Shown: piece after piece, positions 8,659 to 17,113 of the stretch
Numbering within the stretch: the stretch's first letter is position 1
How the letters are laid out: each line of letters opens with the position of its first letter
Source of the DNA: Hyphomicrobiales bacterium
Lineage (GTDB): Bacteria > Pseudomonadota > Alphaproteobacteria > Rhizobiales > Beijerinckiaceae
Assembly (NCBI GenBank): GCA_026400565.1
Contig: JAPLOV010000167.1
Span: 1-43,642, forward strand
Length of the DNA: 43,642 bases
Direction of reading: 5' to 3'
The notes under the pieces: generated by a model
Database searches by the model: none
Seen by the model: the letters and a program-made list of their open reading frames with translations, nothing else
What the model was told of the DNA's origin: nothing
Position numbers and translations under genes: made by a program

Positions 8659-9270
8659 ATGCACTACAGACCCGACGCGCGCGACACCAGTGTCCTGCCG
8701 CATGATCCGCTGAAGGCCATCGTCGCGCCGCGACCGATCGGCTGGATCAGCGCGCTGAGCGCTGCGGGTGACCTCAATCTGTCACCCTATTCGTTCTTCA
8801 ACATGATCTCCTCGTCGCCAACGCCGATCGTGATGTTCTCCTCCGAAGGCCGGAAGGATGCGGTGACCTTTGTCGAAGAAACCGGCGAGTTCACCTGCTC
8901 GCTGACCAGCTACGACATGGCCCAGCAGATGAGCCTGACCTCCGCCCCGTTGCCGCGCGGGCAGAGCGAGTATGCCTTTGCCGGGCTTGAAACCGCGCCG
9001 TCCGAGCTTGTCAGGCCGCCGCGCGTCAAGGGCGCTCCGGCTGCGCTCGAATGCAAGCTTCTGTCGGTGACCGCTCTGCACGACCTCACCGGAAAGCCGA
9101 TTGACCGCTACATGGTGCTCGGTCAGGTCGTCAGCGTCTTCATCGACGAGCGCTGCCTGATTGATGGCCGCTTCGACATGACAGCGGCCCGCACCATCGC
9201 CCGCTGCGGCTACTCGGATTACACGGTTATCGACACCTTGTTCTCGATCCAGCGACCGCCGGGTGGCTAG
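8659..9270 (+). CDS. Flavin reductase-like FMN-binding split-barrel protein
   Basis: 203 aa, DIM6/NTAB-type flavin reductase-like domain. The N-terminal VAPRPIGWISALSAAGDLNLSPYSFFN is the family signature (RPI-x-W-I-S, then N-x-SPYSFFN); the FMN-binding barrel continues through about residue 165. Such proteins bind FMN and often reduce free flavin with NAD(P)H or serve as oxidoreductases. It lies 51 bp after the nitroreductase on the same strand, so the two flavoproteins may be co-expressed. No partner monooxygenase is adjacent. Confidence 0.9.
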   Translation: MHYRPDARDTSVLPHDPLKAIVAPRPIGWISALSAAGDLNLSPYSFFNMISSSPTPIVMFSSEGRKDAVTFVEETGEFTCSLTSYDMAQQMSLTSAPLPRGQSEYAFAGLETAPSELVRPPRVKGAPAALECKLLSVTALHDLTGKPIDRYMVLGQVVSVFIDERCLIDGRFDMTAARTIARCGYSDYTVIDTLFSIQRPPGG

Positions 9271-9273
9271 CTG

Positions 9274-9474
9274 ATGGCAGAGCCGCGCCGCCTGCCGCCG
9301 CTGACCTCCGACGAGCGCAAGAGACGCCGCCTGGCAGTCGCAGTGCGGCTGCTGCTGATGGCGCTGATCGGCGGTTCCGGCCTGTGGCTGGTGCTGGAAC
9401 TCGACAAGGCCAGGCGGGCGCAGAACTGCCTCGAATCTGGCAGCCGGACCTGCCGTATCCTCGATGTCAGGTAG
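9274..9474 (+). CDS. Small single-pass membrane protein, 66 aa
   Basis: Starts 3 bp after the flavin reductase stop, so translation is probably coupled. A basic N-terminus (TSDERKRRRLAVAVR) precedes one hydrophobic segment (LLLMALIGGSGLWLVLEL, about residues 26–43) and a short tail with two cysteines (QNCLESGSRTCRIL). Charge distribution predicts an N-in topology with the Cys pair in the periplasm. I do not recognise a named family; small proteins of this design with a C-terminal Cys pair do occur in Hyphomicrobiales. Real coding status is supported by spacing and by composition only. Confidence 0.6.
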   Translation: MAEPRRLPPLTSDERKRRRLAVAVRLLLMALIGGSGLWLVLELDKARRAQNCLESGSRTCRILDVR

Positions 9475-9489
9475 CGCTCTTGCGGGCCC

Positions 9490-10374
9490 TCACGCCTGTT
9501 GCCTTGCCGCAGCCTGCAGCCTTGCCAGCAACCGTCGTGCGCGCTTGAGGTGGGGCAGATCGAGCATCTCGCCATCGATGCCGATGACGCCCAGATCAGG
9601 GTTCGCCTCAAATGCCGCGACGATGGCCCGGGCCTTGTCGACGGCCGCTGGCGAGGGGGTGAATACCGCGTTGATGACCGGCACCTGCGCCGGATGTATC
9701 GCCATCTTCGCGACAAAGCCGTCACGGCGGGCAGCCTCAGCCTCAGTGCGTAATCCATCCATGTCGCGGAAGCTGGTGAACACCGAATCGACCGGGTCGA
9801 CGCTCGCCGCCGCCGCGCCCATCAGTGTCAGGGCGCGGGCCAGCCGGTAGGGGTCGGCATAGCTGCCATCGTCAAGACGGTTGGTCTCCGCGCCCAGTTC
9901 GGCTGACAGGTCCTCGCCGCCCCAGGTCAGAGCCATCAGTCTGTGCGACGAACCGGCATAGGTTCCGAGCTGGAACATGCCGCGCGGGGTCTCCGTGGCG
10001 ATGGCGAGGATGCGGACGGCCCCGTCACGGACATTGGATTCAGCCTCACGCACGGCGATCTTGGCCCCCAGATGCTGCATGCTGATGCCGCCCTCAGCCT
10101 TGGGCAGCACGATCGCATCGGGACAGGCTCCGATCACGCCGTCGAGATCGGCGTCGGTGAGGCCCGTCGCCAACCCGTTGACGCGGACCATCAGGCGCGG
10201 GCCGTCGCCTTGCACCGATGCCGCGATGAAATCCCGCGTCAGGCCGCGGGCCAGCGCCTTGCGCTCGGCTGCGACCGAATCCTCAAGGTCGATGATCAGC
10301 GCGTCGGCGCCCGATTGCAGGGCCTTTTCGAGCTTGCGGGCATCATCGCCCGGAACGAACAGCAAGGATCGCAT
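9490..10374 (-). CDS. HpcH/HpaI (CitE-like) CoA ester lyase family protein
   Basis: 294 aa from the ATG at 10374 (MRSLLFVPGDDARKLEKAL), preceded by GAAGG. CitE-fold features: RSLLFVPGD, ALIIDLEDSVA (Mg ligand region), RLMVRVNGLATG (the R-V-N motif), AIVLPKAEG, LAIATETPRGMF, LTWGGEDLSAELGA, MAIHPAQVPVIN. Family members cleave or hydrolyse malyl-CoA, methylmalyl-CoA or citramalyl-CoA. At 294 aa it fits the CitE/Mcl2 (malyl-CoA thioesterase-like) size better than Mcl1, but the substrate cannot be set from sequence. It starts 4 bp past the stop of the MaoC gene, so hydratase and lyase are likely one operon acting on consecutive acyl-CoA intermediates. Confidence 0.88.
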   Translation of the reverse strand: MRSLLFVPGDDARKLEKALQSGADALIIDLEDSVAAERKALARGLTRDFIAASVQGDGPRLMVRVNGLATGLTDADLDGVIGACPDAIVLPKAEGGISMQHLGAKIAVREAESNVRDGAVRILAIATETPRGMFQLGTYAGSSHRLMALTWGGEDLSAELGAETNRLDDGSYADPYRLARALTLMGAAAASVDPVDSVFTSFRDMDGLRTEAEAARRDGFVAKMAIHPAQVPVINAVFTPSPAAVDKARAIVAAFEANPDLGVIGIDGEMLDLPHLKRARRLLARLQAAARQQA

Positions 10375-10378
10375 GCCT

Positions 10379-10873
10379 TCAGCCCTTCGCCGGGCGCTTG
10401 CGCATGAAGGCCTGGCGGCGGCACTCGGCCACCAGCACGCCATCCTGCCTGTAGGCGCGGTGGATGAAATCGACGATGCCCGCATCCAGCCGCGAGCGCG
10501 ATTCGCGCACCGATACGATCTCGGTCGTGCAGTTGATCGTGTCACCCTCGAAGAGCGGGGCCGGGAACCTGACATCGGACATGCCGAGATTGGCGATGGT
10601 GGTGCCGACCGTGGTGTCGTTGACCGAAATCCCGATCATCAGGCCCAGCGTGAACAGGGAGTTCATCAGTGGCTTGCCCCATTCGGTCTCGGTAGCGCAG
10701 AAGTGCGCATCAATGTGCAGCGGCTGCGGATTCAACGTCATGTTGGAGAACAGCATGTTGTCCATCTGCGTGACGGTGCGGGTCAGGCGATGGCGGATCA
10801 CGGTGCCGACTGCCAGATCCTCCAGATAGAGGCCGCCGCGCCAGTGTCGTCCGTCGCTGCCGATCTTGGTCAT
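10379..10873 (-). CDS. MaoC family (R-specific hydratase-like) dehydratase
   Basis: 164 aa from the ATG at 10873, chosen because AAAGGGA lies about 10 bases upstream and within the 5' end of the longer frame beginning at 10897. Hot-dog fold MaoC features: GLYLEDLAVGTVIRH at the N-terminus, TQMDNMLFSNMTLNPQPLHIDAHFC (the conserved N-x-x-P-x-H-x-D catalytic patch), and FPAPLFEGDTINCTTEI. MaoC enzymes hydrate enoyl-CoAs. Its partner downstream is a CitE-type CoA lyase; this two-gene module recurs in alphaproteobacteria next to C4/C5 dicarboxyl-CoA metabolism, which suggests a mesaconyl- or related CoA substrate (inference). Confidence 0.9.
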   Translation of the reverse strand: MTKIGSDGRHWRGGLYLEDLAVGTVIRHRLTRTVTQMDNMLFSNMTLNPQPLHIDAHFCATETEWGKPLMNSLFTLGLMIGISVNDTTVGTTIANLGMSDVRFPAPLFEGDTINCTTEIVSVRESRSRLDAGIVDFIHRAYRQDGVLVAECRRQAFMRKRPAKG

Positions 10874-10943
10874 GGTCCACAATTCCCTTTTCAGCACATT
10901 CGTCCGAGTCCTGACTTAACGCTTCGCTTACCATACTTCACGC

Positions 10944-12035
10944 ATGTTGAAGACCGGCACGCGTCGCAGGCGAAGCGGTGTTGCGCCAACGTTCTCGTCG
11001 CCGTCCCCATCGCAGCGGGCCTTCATGTTCCTGTTCAGAACCAGCGCTCCCAGCCCAGCGGCACCGGCCAATCCGGTGATCGATGCCATCCGGCAGGGCG
11101 CAGACCGTACGGGCACGCATTTCGACTATCTGGTCAAGACCGCACAGCGCGAATCGGCCCTCGATCCTGAAGCCAGGGCCCGCACATCGAGCGCGACAGG
11201 ACTGTTCCAGTTCATCGAGCAGACGTGGCTCTCGATGGTGCGCAGCGAAGGAGCCAAGCATGGCCTCGAAGAGGCCGCCCGCGCGATCACGCAAGGGGCC
11301 GATGGCCGCCTGGCCGTGCCAGACCAGAAGATGCGCCAGCAGATCATGAACCTGCGCCGCGATCCCGAGGTGGCATCGACCATGGCCGGGGCCTTCACCC
11401 AGCGCAACCGCGACCAGTTGCAGGCCAGCCTGGGGCGTGAGCCGACCGGTGGCGAACTCTATATCGCCCACGTGCTCGGTGCGCGCGGAGCCAACGATCT
11501 GATCAGCACCGCCCAGTCCGCGCCCCAGCGCAGCGCCGCCCTCGACTTTCCCGAGGCCGCCGCCGCCAACCGCGGCATCTTCTTCGACAAGGCCGGCAAG
11601 GCCCGCAGTGCCGCCGAGGTCTACAATGTGCTGGCCTCCCAGCATGCCAACATCGCCAGCGCATCTGGGCCGCAAACGGTGCAGGCTCCGAGCCAGGAGC
11701 GCAAGGGCCTGCTCGGCCTGTTCTCGACCGAAGGCGGCCGCAAGCCGGTGTCCGATGCCGTGGCAGCGCTCTGGTCTGGTCCGCGCGGGGGGCGGGTGCA
11801 ACTGGCCTCGCTCGAGCCGGCGCAGCGCTTCTTTCCAAACGCCGAAGGCAATATGACCCAACCGGCATACCAGCCGCCGCCCGAGACTGCGGGCAGGCCT
11901 GTGATGGCGCCGAGGCCGCCGGAACGTCCTGCCGACATCGGCTTGGCCACTGCCCCGGAGCGGGGGAAACCGGCGCGTCAGCGCGGCAAGCCGCTTGATC
12001 TCAGTGCCTTCCTTCGCCGCGAGGTGATCCGGTGA
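10944..12035 (+). CDS. SLT-domain lytic transglycosylase
   Basis: 363 aa. The transglycosylase SLT domain begins about residue 44: VIDAIRQGADRTGTHFDYL, then KTAQRESALDPEARA with the catalytic glutamate at Glu70, then SSATGLFQFIEQTWL. The second half is a Pro/Ala/Arg-rich linker region. No clear Sec signal peptide is present; many homologues of this type also lack one, so export route is unknown. An internal ATG at 11025 is an alternative start and would remove the Arg/Ser-rich leader. The stop overlaps the GTG of the DUF2336 gene (GTGA). Expected reaction is non-hydrolytic cleavage of peptidoglycan glycan strands. Confidence 0.85.
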   Translation: MLKTGTRRRRSGVAPTFSSPSPSQRAFMFLFRTSAPSPAAPANPVIDAIRQGADRTGTHFDYLVKTAQRESALDPEARARTSSATGLFQFIEQTWLSMVRSEGAKHGLEEAARAITQGADGRLAVPDQKMRQQIMNLRRDPEVASTMAGAFTQRNRDQLQASLGREPTGGELYIAHVLGARGANDLISTAQSAPQRSAALDFPEAAAANRGIFFDKAGKARSAAEVYNVLASQHANIASASGPQTVQAPSQERKGLLGLFSTEGGRKPVSDAVAALWSGPRGGRVQLASLEPAQRFFPNAEGNMTQPAYQPPPETAGRPVMAPRPPERPADIGLATAPERGKPARQRGKPLDLSAFLRREVIR

Positions 12036-13264
12036 TCGTGCGCCGTTTCCTGCTCTGGGCCCGCACCGCCAGCGCCAGTGACCGTGCCGCCGGCACGAGG
12101 GCATTGGCCGAAGCCTATGTGCGTTCGCCGATGATGATCGAGGACCGGCGCGAGGCCGAGACCGCGATGCTGTCGATGCTGGACGATCCTTCCGCATTGG
12201 TCCGGCGCGCGCTGGCTGAAGCCCTCGCCGGAGAGGATGCGCCCCGCGCCGTGATTCTCGGCCTGATGCATGACCAGTCCGACATTGCCGCCATGGTGCT
12301 GGCGGCCTCGCCGGTGCTGACCGAGGCCGATCTCGTGGATGCGGTCGCGGTTGGTGACGAACTGGCCCAGATCGCGGTGGCGCGGCGGGTGGATGTCACC
12401 ATCTCGCTCGCAGCCGCCATTGTCGAGGTCGCCTGCCCGGCGGCAATCCGGCAGCTGCTTGGCAATCCATCGGTGCAGATCGCTGCCTCGACCCTCCAGC
12501 GCGCGACAGATCGTTGTGGCGATATCGCCGAGGTGCGGGAAGCCTTGTTGGCGCGCCCTGACCTGCCGGTGGCGATCCGGCACCAGTTGGCGCTTCAGGT
12601 CGCAGCGGCCCTGTCGGTCTGGGCTGGTGGCTGCGGGCTGATGAGCCGCGACCGGGCTGACCGCGTGACGCGCGAATCGAGCGAGAAAGTTGCCGTTGAA
12701 CTTGCCATGCGGCCCGAGGCCTTCGAAGCCGAGCTGATGGATCTGATCGGCCAGCTCAAGGCGAGCGACCGGCTTACGCCCGGGCTGATCCTGCGCTCGC
12801 TGCTCTCTGGCGAAGCGGCGCTTGCGGAAGCTGCGCTGGCGGATCTGGCCGGCATGCCGCTCAGGCGCGCCAGCGCCATCTTGCATGACCGACGCGGCTC
12901 AAGCGTGCTGCCGCTGTGTCGCAAGGCGGGAATTCCGGAAGCGTTGATCCCCGCTTTCGTCGCCGCAGTGGAAGCCGTGCGCGAGATTGGTGCACCGCCG
13001 CATGGCGCCGCCCGGGCGGCCACATCACGGCGGATCGTCGAACGTGTCCTGATTGCCTGCGATGCCAGCGATGTTGCGGACAATGCCGCGCTGATGGCGC
13101 TGCTCCGGCGCTTCGAGGCCGAGGCCGCCCGCGAGGAGGCCATGGAAACAGCACGGCTGCTCGCCGACGATGCGGCCCTGGCAGCCTTGCTTGAAATCGA
13201 CCCCCACCTGACCTTGCTGGCCGATGACGGCATCGATGATCGCCGGTTGCCGATCGCGGCCTGA
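12032..13264 (+). CDS. DUF2336 domain-containing HEAT-like helical protein
   Basis: 410 aa, GTG start overlapping the preceding stop by 4 bases. The sequence is almost entirely helical with repeated 30–40 residue units of the type LDDPSALVRRALAEALAGEDAPRAVILGLMHDQSDIAAMVLAASPVLTEADLVD, i.e. HEAT/armadillo-like repeats characteristic of DUF2336. These proteins occur widely in alphaproteobacteria, often near two-component genes; molecular function is unknown. Here it is translationally coupled to a lytic transglycosylase and lies beside a minus-strand Hpt/receiver pair. No signal peptide or membrane segment is visible, so it is probably cytosolic. Confidence 0.85.
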   Translation: MIVRRFLLWARTASASDRAAGTRALAEAYVRSPMMIEDRREAETAMLSMLDDPSALVRRALAEALAGEDAPRAVILGLMHDQSDIAAMVLAASPVLTEADLVDAVAVGDELAQIAVARRVDVTISLAAAIVEVACPAAIRQLLGNPSVQIAASTLQRATDRCGDIAEVREALLARPDLPVAIRHQLALQVAAALSVWAGGCGLMSRDRADRVTRESSEKVAVELAMRPEAFEAELMDLIGQLKASDRLTPGLILRSLLSGEAALAEAALADLAGMPLRRASAILHDRRGSSVLPLCRKAGIPEALIPAFVAAVEAVREIGAPPHGAARAATSRRIVERVLIACDASDVADNAALMALLRRFEAEAAREEAMETARLLADDAALAALLEIDPHLTLLADDGIDDRRLPIAA

Positions 13265-13300
13265 CGGACCGCAGCGCCTTCCGCGCCGTCGCAACGACTG

Positions 13301-13825
13301 TCAGATGGACTTCAGCGCGCGCCTGATCAGTTTGTAGCCAAGCTCATCCAGTTCAACGATCATCTGTGTTCCGACCGGATGATCAACCACGTTGATATTC
13401 ATCTTGATGATGATGCGGATAGCGTTCATATGCGTCTCGATGACGTCGTCCGGCACCCGCTCCAGCGCGTCCATCAGTTTGCACAGGCAGTCGGCAGCAC
13501 GGCCCGCCAGCGGGTAGCCGAAGGTGGCCGCCTGACCGCGCATGTCGTGGGCCTTGCGGAAGAACAGTTTGGCGCCATCCGGCGCGCCAGCCAGATAGTT
13601 CTTCAGCGCTGTTTCGAGATCGGCCAGCTCACTTGCCATCCAGGCCGGGAACTCCTGCTTGAGCGATGCAAGGTTCATCTCCGCCTGCGCGAGCATCCGT
13701 TCGTAGTCCGCTGCGGTGCCGCCCGTGACAGCACGTTCCGCCAGGTCGCGGACAGGCTCGATCTTCGAGTGATCCTCGTGATCTTCCGAGCGTGGCCTTG
13801 GGCCCCAATCGCCTTGCCGGCTCAT
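13301..13825 (-). CDS. Hpt (histidine phosphotransfer) domain protein
   Basis: 174 aa. A charged N-terminal part is followed by helices and the Hpt signature FFRKAHDMRGQAATFGYPLAGRAAD, where His93 is the predicted phospho-accepting residue (H-D-x-R-G-x-x-x-x-x-G pattern). The ATG overlaps the receiver gene stop by 4 bases, so the two are co-translated. Hpt proteins shuttle phosphate between receiver domains. No histidine kinase is encoded nearby, so the partner kinase must be elsewhere. Not ChpT, which has a different dimeric kinase-like fold. Confidence 0.85.
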   Translation of the reverse strand: MSRQGDWGPRPRSEDHEDHSKIEPVRDLAERAVTGGTAADYERMLAQAEMNLASLKQEFPAWMASELADLETALKNYLAGAPDGAKLFFRKAHDMRGQAATFGYPLAGRAADCLCKLMDALERVPDDVIETHMNAIRIIIKMNINVVDHPVGTQMIVELDELGYKLIRRALKSI

Positions 13826-14367
13826 GTCTTGCTCCTCGTCTTCTCGATCAGTGGGCGGGTCCGGATGGTCTCGAACTCGCCACCATCCTTGCGGCGATCA
13901 GGGCCGCTGTAGTTGTTGCTGGCACCGCGGCGCCTGTCCGGACCAAAATAGCTCTTCGTCCGGATGAAAGGCCGCGGGAAGGCAACAACACCGAGGATCC
14001 GATCATACAGACCTTTAGAAGAAATGGGCTTTACAAGAAATTCGTTACAGCCCGCATCACGCGCCATGATCACGCGGCGTTTTTCCGCATGGCCCGAGAC
14101 CATGATGATCGGTGCGAACGGATTGACGCTGGTCGTGGGCTGCCTGATCAGGCGTGTCACCTCAAGCCCGTCGAGGATCGGCATTTCCCAGTCCAGCAGG
14201 ATGATGTCCGGCGAATTGCTCATGAAGACTTCAAGCCCGGTCGCTCCGTCCTCAGCTTCCAGGACCTCGCGGGTGCCAAATCCGTGGAGCAGGGCCTTGA
14301 CCACTTTCCGCATGTACGGATTGTCGTCGATCACGAGAAAGCGGAGCTTTGTAAAATCAACCCTCAT
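13822..14367 (-). CDS. CheY-like response regulator with short C-terminal tail
   Basis: 181 aa from the ATG at 14367 (MRVDFTKLRFLVIDDN). Receiver domain residues are complete: Asp14/Asp15, phosphoacceptor Asp59 in IILLDWEMP, Ser91 in VSGH, and Lys113 in LVKP. The region after about 130 carries two GPDRR repeats (YFGPDRRRGASNNYSGPDRRKDGG), a tail seen in alphaproteobacterial stand-alone receivers, and no DNA-binding or enzymatic domain. It is co-translated with an Hpt protein (4-bp overlap), suggesting a phosphorelay module that acts through protein contact. A longer frame to 14460 exists, but its extra residues are not receiver-like. Confidence 0.92.
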   Translation of the reverse strand: MRVDFTKLRFLVIDDNPYMRKVVKALLHGFGTREVLEAEDGATGLEVFMSNSPDIILLDWEMPILDGLEVTRLIRQPTTSVNPFAPIIMVSGHAEKRRVIMARDAGCNEFLVKPISSKGLYDRILGVVAFPRPFIRTKSYFGPDRRRGASNNYSGPDRRKDGGEFETIRTRPLIEKTRSKT

Positions 14368-14401
14368 CGATGCATCAGTCCAGCAGCGGGCAGAGGCTGA
14401 T

Positions 14402-14429
14402 TTCCCACCGCGCCCGTAACGGTGGGGAA
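14402..14429. promoter_or_regulatory. Hairpin between NAD kinase and receiver gene
   Basis: CCCACCG (14404–14410) pairs with CGGTGGG (14420–14426) across a 9-base loop, extendable by flanking TT/AA with one bulged G. It sits in the leader of the receiver gene, downstream of the NAD kinase stop. There is no T-tract, so an intrinsic terminator is unlikely; it may be a leader structure or an mRNA-end stabiliser. Confidence 0.4.
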
Positions 14430-14495
14430 TAGGCGCGCGTGCATGATAGATCGGCAGCAACCTTACAGGCGGCGAGACCTGGCAAGGGCATTTTG

Positions 14496-15296
14496 CTAGT
14501 AGCCGAACTGCTCACGCAAGATTCGTTCGTCAAGACTATGCCCCGGATCATGCATCATCAGAAGATCAATTCCATGGTCCATGGCGATGTCGACGCGCAG
14601 CACGTCATCAACCTGGGTATGATCCGCCACGGCGCTGACGGGCCGCTTGTCGGCCTCCAGCACCTCGACCGTGACATGGGCCCTGTCGGGCAGCAGTGCG
14701 CCGCGCCAGCGGCGAGGCCGGAAGGCCGAGATCGGCGTCAGCGCCATCAAGGTGGCGTTGAGCGGCAGGATCGGCCCGTTGGCCGAAAGGTTGTAGGCGG
14801 TCGAGCCGGCCGGCGTGGCGAGCAGCACGCCGTCGGCAATCAGTTCGGGCAGGCGCTCCTTGCCATCGATGTGAATGGCCAGCTTCGCCGCCTGATAGGA
14901 TCGCCGCAGCAAATGCACCTCGTTGATGGCGCGGGCGGTATGGACCTGTCCGGCCCGGTCCGTCGCCGTCATCTGCAAGGGGTGGACGATGGAGATTTCC
15001 GCTGCCCGCAACCGCTCCAGCAGCCGGTCCTCGCGGAAGTCGTTCATCAGGAAGCCGACAGAACCGCGATGCATCCCGTAGATCGGCTTCGATGCGCCCT
15101 TGCCGTTCATGAAGCGATGCAGGGTCTGGAGCATCAGGCCATCACCACCGAGGGCGACGATGACATCGGCCCGCTCGGGCTCGGTGTTGCCATAGCGCGC
15201 GGTCAGCCGCGCCAGCGCCGTGCGCGCGTCCTCTGTGTCACCCGCGACGAAAGCGATCGTCTCGATCGTGCTGCGGGGTAAAACCGCCGTGTTCAT
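14496..15296 (-). CDS. nadK: NAD kinase
   Basis: 266 aa from the ATG at 15296. Diagnostic features: [18 protein letters not shown] (GGDG at 50–53, nucleotide-binding loop), [14 protein letters not shown], the NE motif in [13 protein letters not shown], and [28 protein letters not shown]. It phosphorylates NAD to NADP in the cytosol and has the usual alphaproteobacterial length. The reading frame continues upstream to 15365 but the added residues are not conserved in the family. It is separated by 128 bp from the receiver gene downstream and may be transcribed alone. Confidence 0.95.
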   Translation of the reverse strand: MNTAVLPRSTIETIAFVAGDTEDARTALARLTARYGNTEPERADVIVALGGDGLMLQTLHRFMNGKGASKPIYGMHRGSVGFLMNDFREDRLLERLRAAEISIVHPLQMTATDRAGQVHTARAINEVHLLRRSYQAAKLAIHIDGKERLPELIADGVLLATPAGSTAYNLSANGPILPLNATLMALTPISAFRPRRWRGALLPDRAHVTVEVLEADKRPVSAVADHTQVDDVLRVDIAMDHGIDLLMMHDPGHSLDERILREQFGY

Positions 15297-15418
15297 GACC
15301 GCACCAGCCTGTCCAGACGCGAAACCGCTGGAGCACAGGGCCCCGGCGGCTTGTTCATAGCACAAAAACCGCGCCTGTCAGTCAAGGTCGCCGGCCAGAT
15401 GGCCAAACGGGGAGGATC

Positions 15419-16390
15419 TCAGACGGCCGAGGACCACTGCACGGGCACGAAGTCGAAGCTATTGCCGGCCTTGGCAATGAAGCCGGTGGCGGGGAAGGGC
15501 GCATGGTAGAAATGCACCTGCGTCTTTTCGGCAGCCATCATGTCGAGCAGGCGGTGGCGGGTGGCGCGGGCGACATCGGCATCCATGTCGAAGATGGCGG
15601 ACCAGTCAGGGTTCTTTACGAACAGGGCAGGGTGGTTGGTGGTGTCGGCCATGAACATCAGCTTGCCGGTGCCCGACGAGATCATGAACACGCAATGGCC
15701 CGGGGTATGGCCGAAGGCGGCAACCGAGGTGATGCCGGGTGCGACTTCCGCACCGGGTTGATACTGCTTGACGTTGGCCGCCACCGGCGCAAACACCCGG
15801 CGGACGTTGGCGAAGGCCCCGCGCATGGCTTCCGGCGCAGCTGCCATGCGGGCATCGTCCATCCAGAAAGCCCATTCCGGGGCCGGCACAGTCAGTTCTG
15901 CATTGGGGAAGGTGAGGGTGCCGTCCTTCAGGCGCAGGCCATTGATATGATCGCCATGGAAATGGCTGAAGACGACGCGGGTGACCTGCTCGGGCGTGAA
16001 GCCCGCAGCGCGGAAGTTGCGCATCCAGACACCTGAGGTCGGGGCTCCGGAATCGCCGTTTCCGGTGTCGAGCAAGGTGACCTGTGCACCATTTTGCACA
16101 ACGAGTGTGGTAAAGGAGATCGACAGCGCATTGGTGGGCAGGAAGGCTGCGCCCATGGCGGCCTGAACGGCGGACAGTTCCGCATTGCGGATGAAGCCCT
16201 CAAGTGGCCGCTGTGCAAAGCCATCGTTGATGGCGGTGACCGTCATGTCGCCGACCTTGTAGCGGTAGAAGCCGGGTGCCTGGCCGGTGGTAGCAGCTTG
16301 GGCCAGGGCGGGTGCGGCAACGCCACCGGCGGCCAGGGCGGTTGCAGCGGCAGCGGTCATGAAGGCCTCGCGGCGTGAAAGATCGATCAT
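15419..16390 (-). CDS. Tat-exported MBL-fold metallo-hydrolase
   Basis: 323 aa from the ATG at 16390, with GGGAGAA as ribosome site. The N-terminus MIDLSRREAFMTAAAATALA has the twin-arginine motif (Arg6-Arg7, RRxAFM) and a hydrophobic segment ending PALAQ, so export folded to the periplasm is predicted. The metallo-beta-lactamase core has HFHGDH (143–148), a second metal-site region FGHTPGHCVFMI, and FMADTTNHPALF. Members hydrolyse esters, lactones or similar compounds; the substrate here is unknown. It precedes and is oriented like the damaged LysR gene, with a gap of about 100 bp. Confidence 0.9.
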   Translation of the reverse strand: MIDLSRREAFMTAAAATALAAGGVAAPALAQAATTGQAPGFYRYKVGDMTVTAINDGFAQRPLEGFIRNAELSAVQAAMGAAFLPTNALSISFTTLVVQNGAQVTLLDTGNGDSGAPTSGVWMRNFRAAGFTPEQVTRVVFSHFHGDHINGLRLKDGTLTFPNAELTVPAPEWAFWMDDARMAAAPEAMRGAFANVRRVFAPVAANVKQYQPGAEVAPGITSVAAFGHTPGHCVFMISSGTGKLMFMADTTNHPALFVKNPDWSAIFDMDADVARATRHRLLDMMAAEKTQVHFYHAPFPATGFIAKAGNSFDFVPVQWSSAV

Positions 16391-16497
16391 TGGTGTTTCT
16401 CCCGGGACCGAGCGCAACCTTGCTGGTCGCATTCGTCTTCACCGAGCACATGGCGCAGGCTCGGCCCTTTTCAACCGCTGCAAGACGTGGTTTGCAT

Positions 16498-17052
16498 TCA
16501 CGAAAGCGGGAGGTCGTGGCGTCCTGCCTCGGCTGCCAGAAAGTCGGCACAGGCCCTGACCCTCGGAAGATGCTGGCGATCGGGCGGCATCAGCGCGGAA
16601 ACTGGCTGGACATCGACGCACCGGTCGGCAATCGACAGTTCCAGCGAGATCTCCGGATAGCGCGCCTGAAATGCCGGCAGCCGTGGAGCCAGACGGTGCT
16701 TGGCAAAAGCCGTGCCGGTGTTGACCTTCAGCAGGCCGCGCGGCTTGCCGCGCGCGATGGTGACCTGCGCCCCGGCGGCCTCGATGGCGGCCAGGATGCT
16801 GCGGCCCTGCGTCCGCAGCGTCTCGCCCTCGCCGGTCAGCACCGGCCGCTGCGTGGTGCGCTGCATGCGTTTCACGCCCAGCCGGTCCTCGAGCCGCGTC
16901 ACCGCCTTGGAAACGCCAGACGGGGTCAATGCCAGCTCATCGGCTGCTGCTGCGAAGCTGCCCGTCTCGACCACGCGGACGAGGATGGCGATCTCTTCGG
17001 AGGAGGAGGTCTTATTCGTGACTGTTCGTCCGATCTGAGCATCTGAATCCAA
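16498..17052 (-). pseudogene. LysR-family regulator with most of its effector domain deleted
   Basis: The N-terminal winged-helix DNA-binding domain is intact (EEIAILVRVVETGSFAAAADELALTPSGVSKAVTRLEDRLG...) and the effector domain begins normally (GLLKVNTGTAFAKHRLAPRLPAFQARYPEISLELSIADR). At about 16600–16615 it jumps from RCVDV directly to ALMPPDRQHLPRVRACADFLAAE, which is the usual C-terminal end of this LysR subgroup. About 115 residues are missing compared with a normal 300-aa protein; the reading frame happens to stay open. Start is uncertain: the TTG at 17052 is the nearest candidate, with ATGs further upstream overlapping the divergent gene. A DNA-binding but effector-blind repressor is possible, but loss of function is more likely. 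Confidence 0.75.
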
Positions 17053-17113
17053 GAATGATCGACTGTGCGGACGATAATCCACGTGCTCCCGTGACCAACC
17101 CCAGGAGAACGCC

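Noticed and set aside
10915-10940. TTAACGCTTCGCTTAC as a CtrA box before the transglycosylase gene
   Set aside because: Half-site spacing is 8 instead of 7 and the second half is TTAC, so it fails the consensus.
10938-12197. 419-aa minus-strand frame opposite the lytic transglycosylase
   Set aside because: Arg/Gly-rich shadow; the plus-strand SLT domain with catalytic Glu is convincing.
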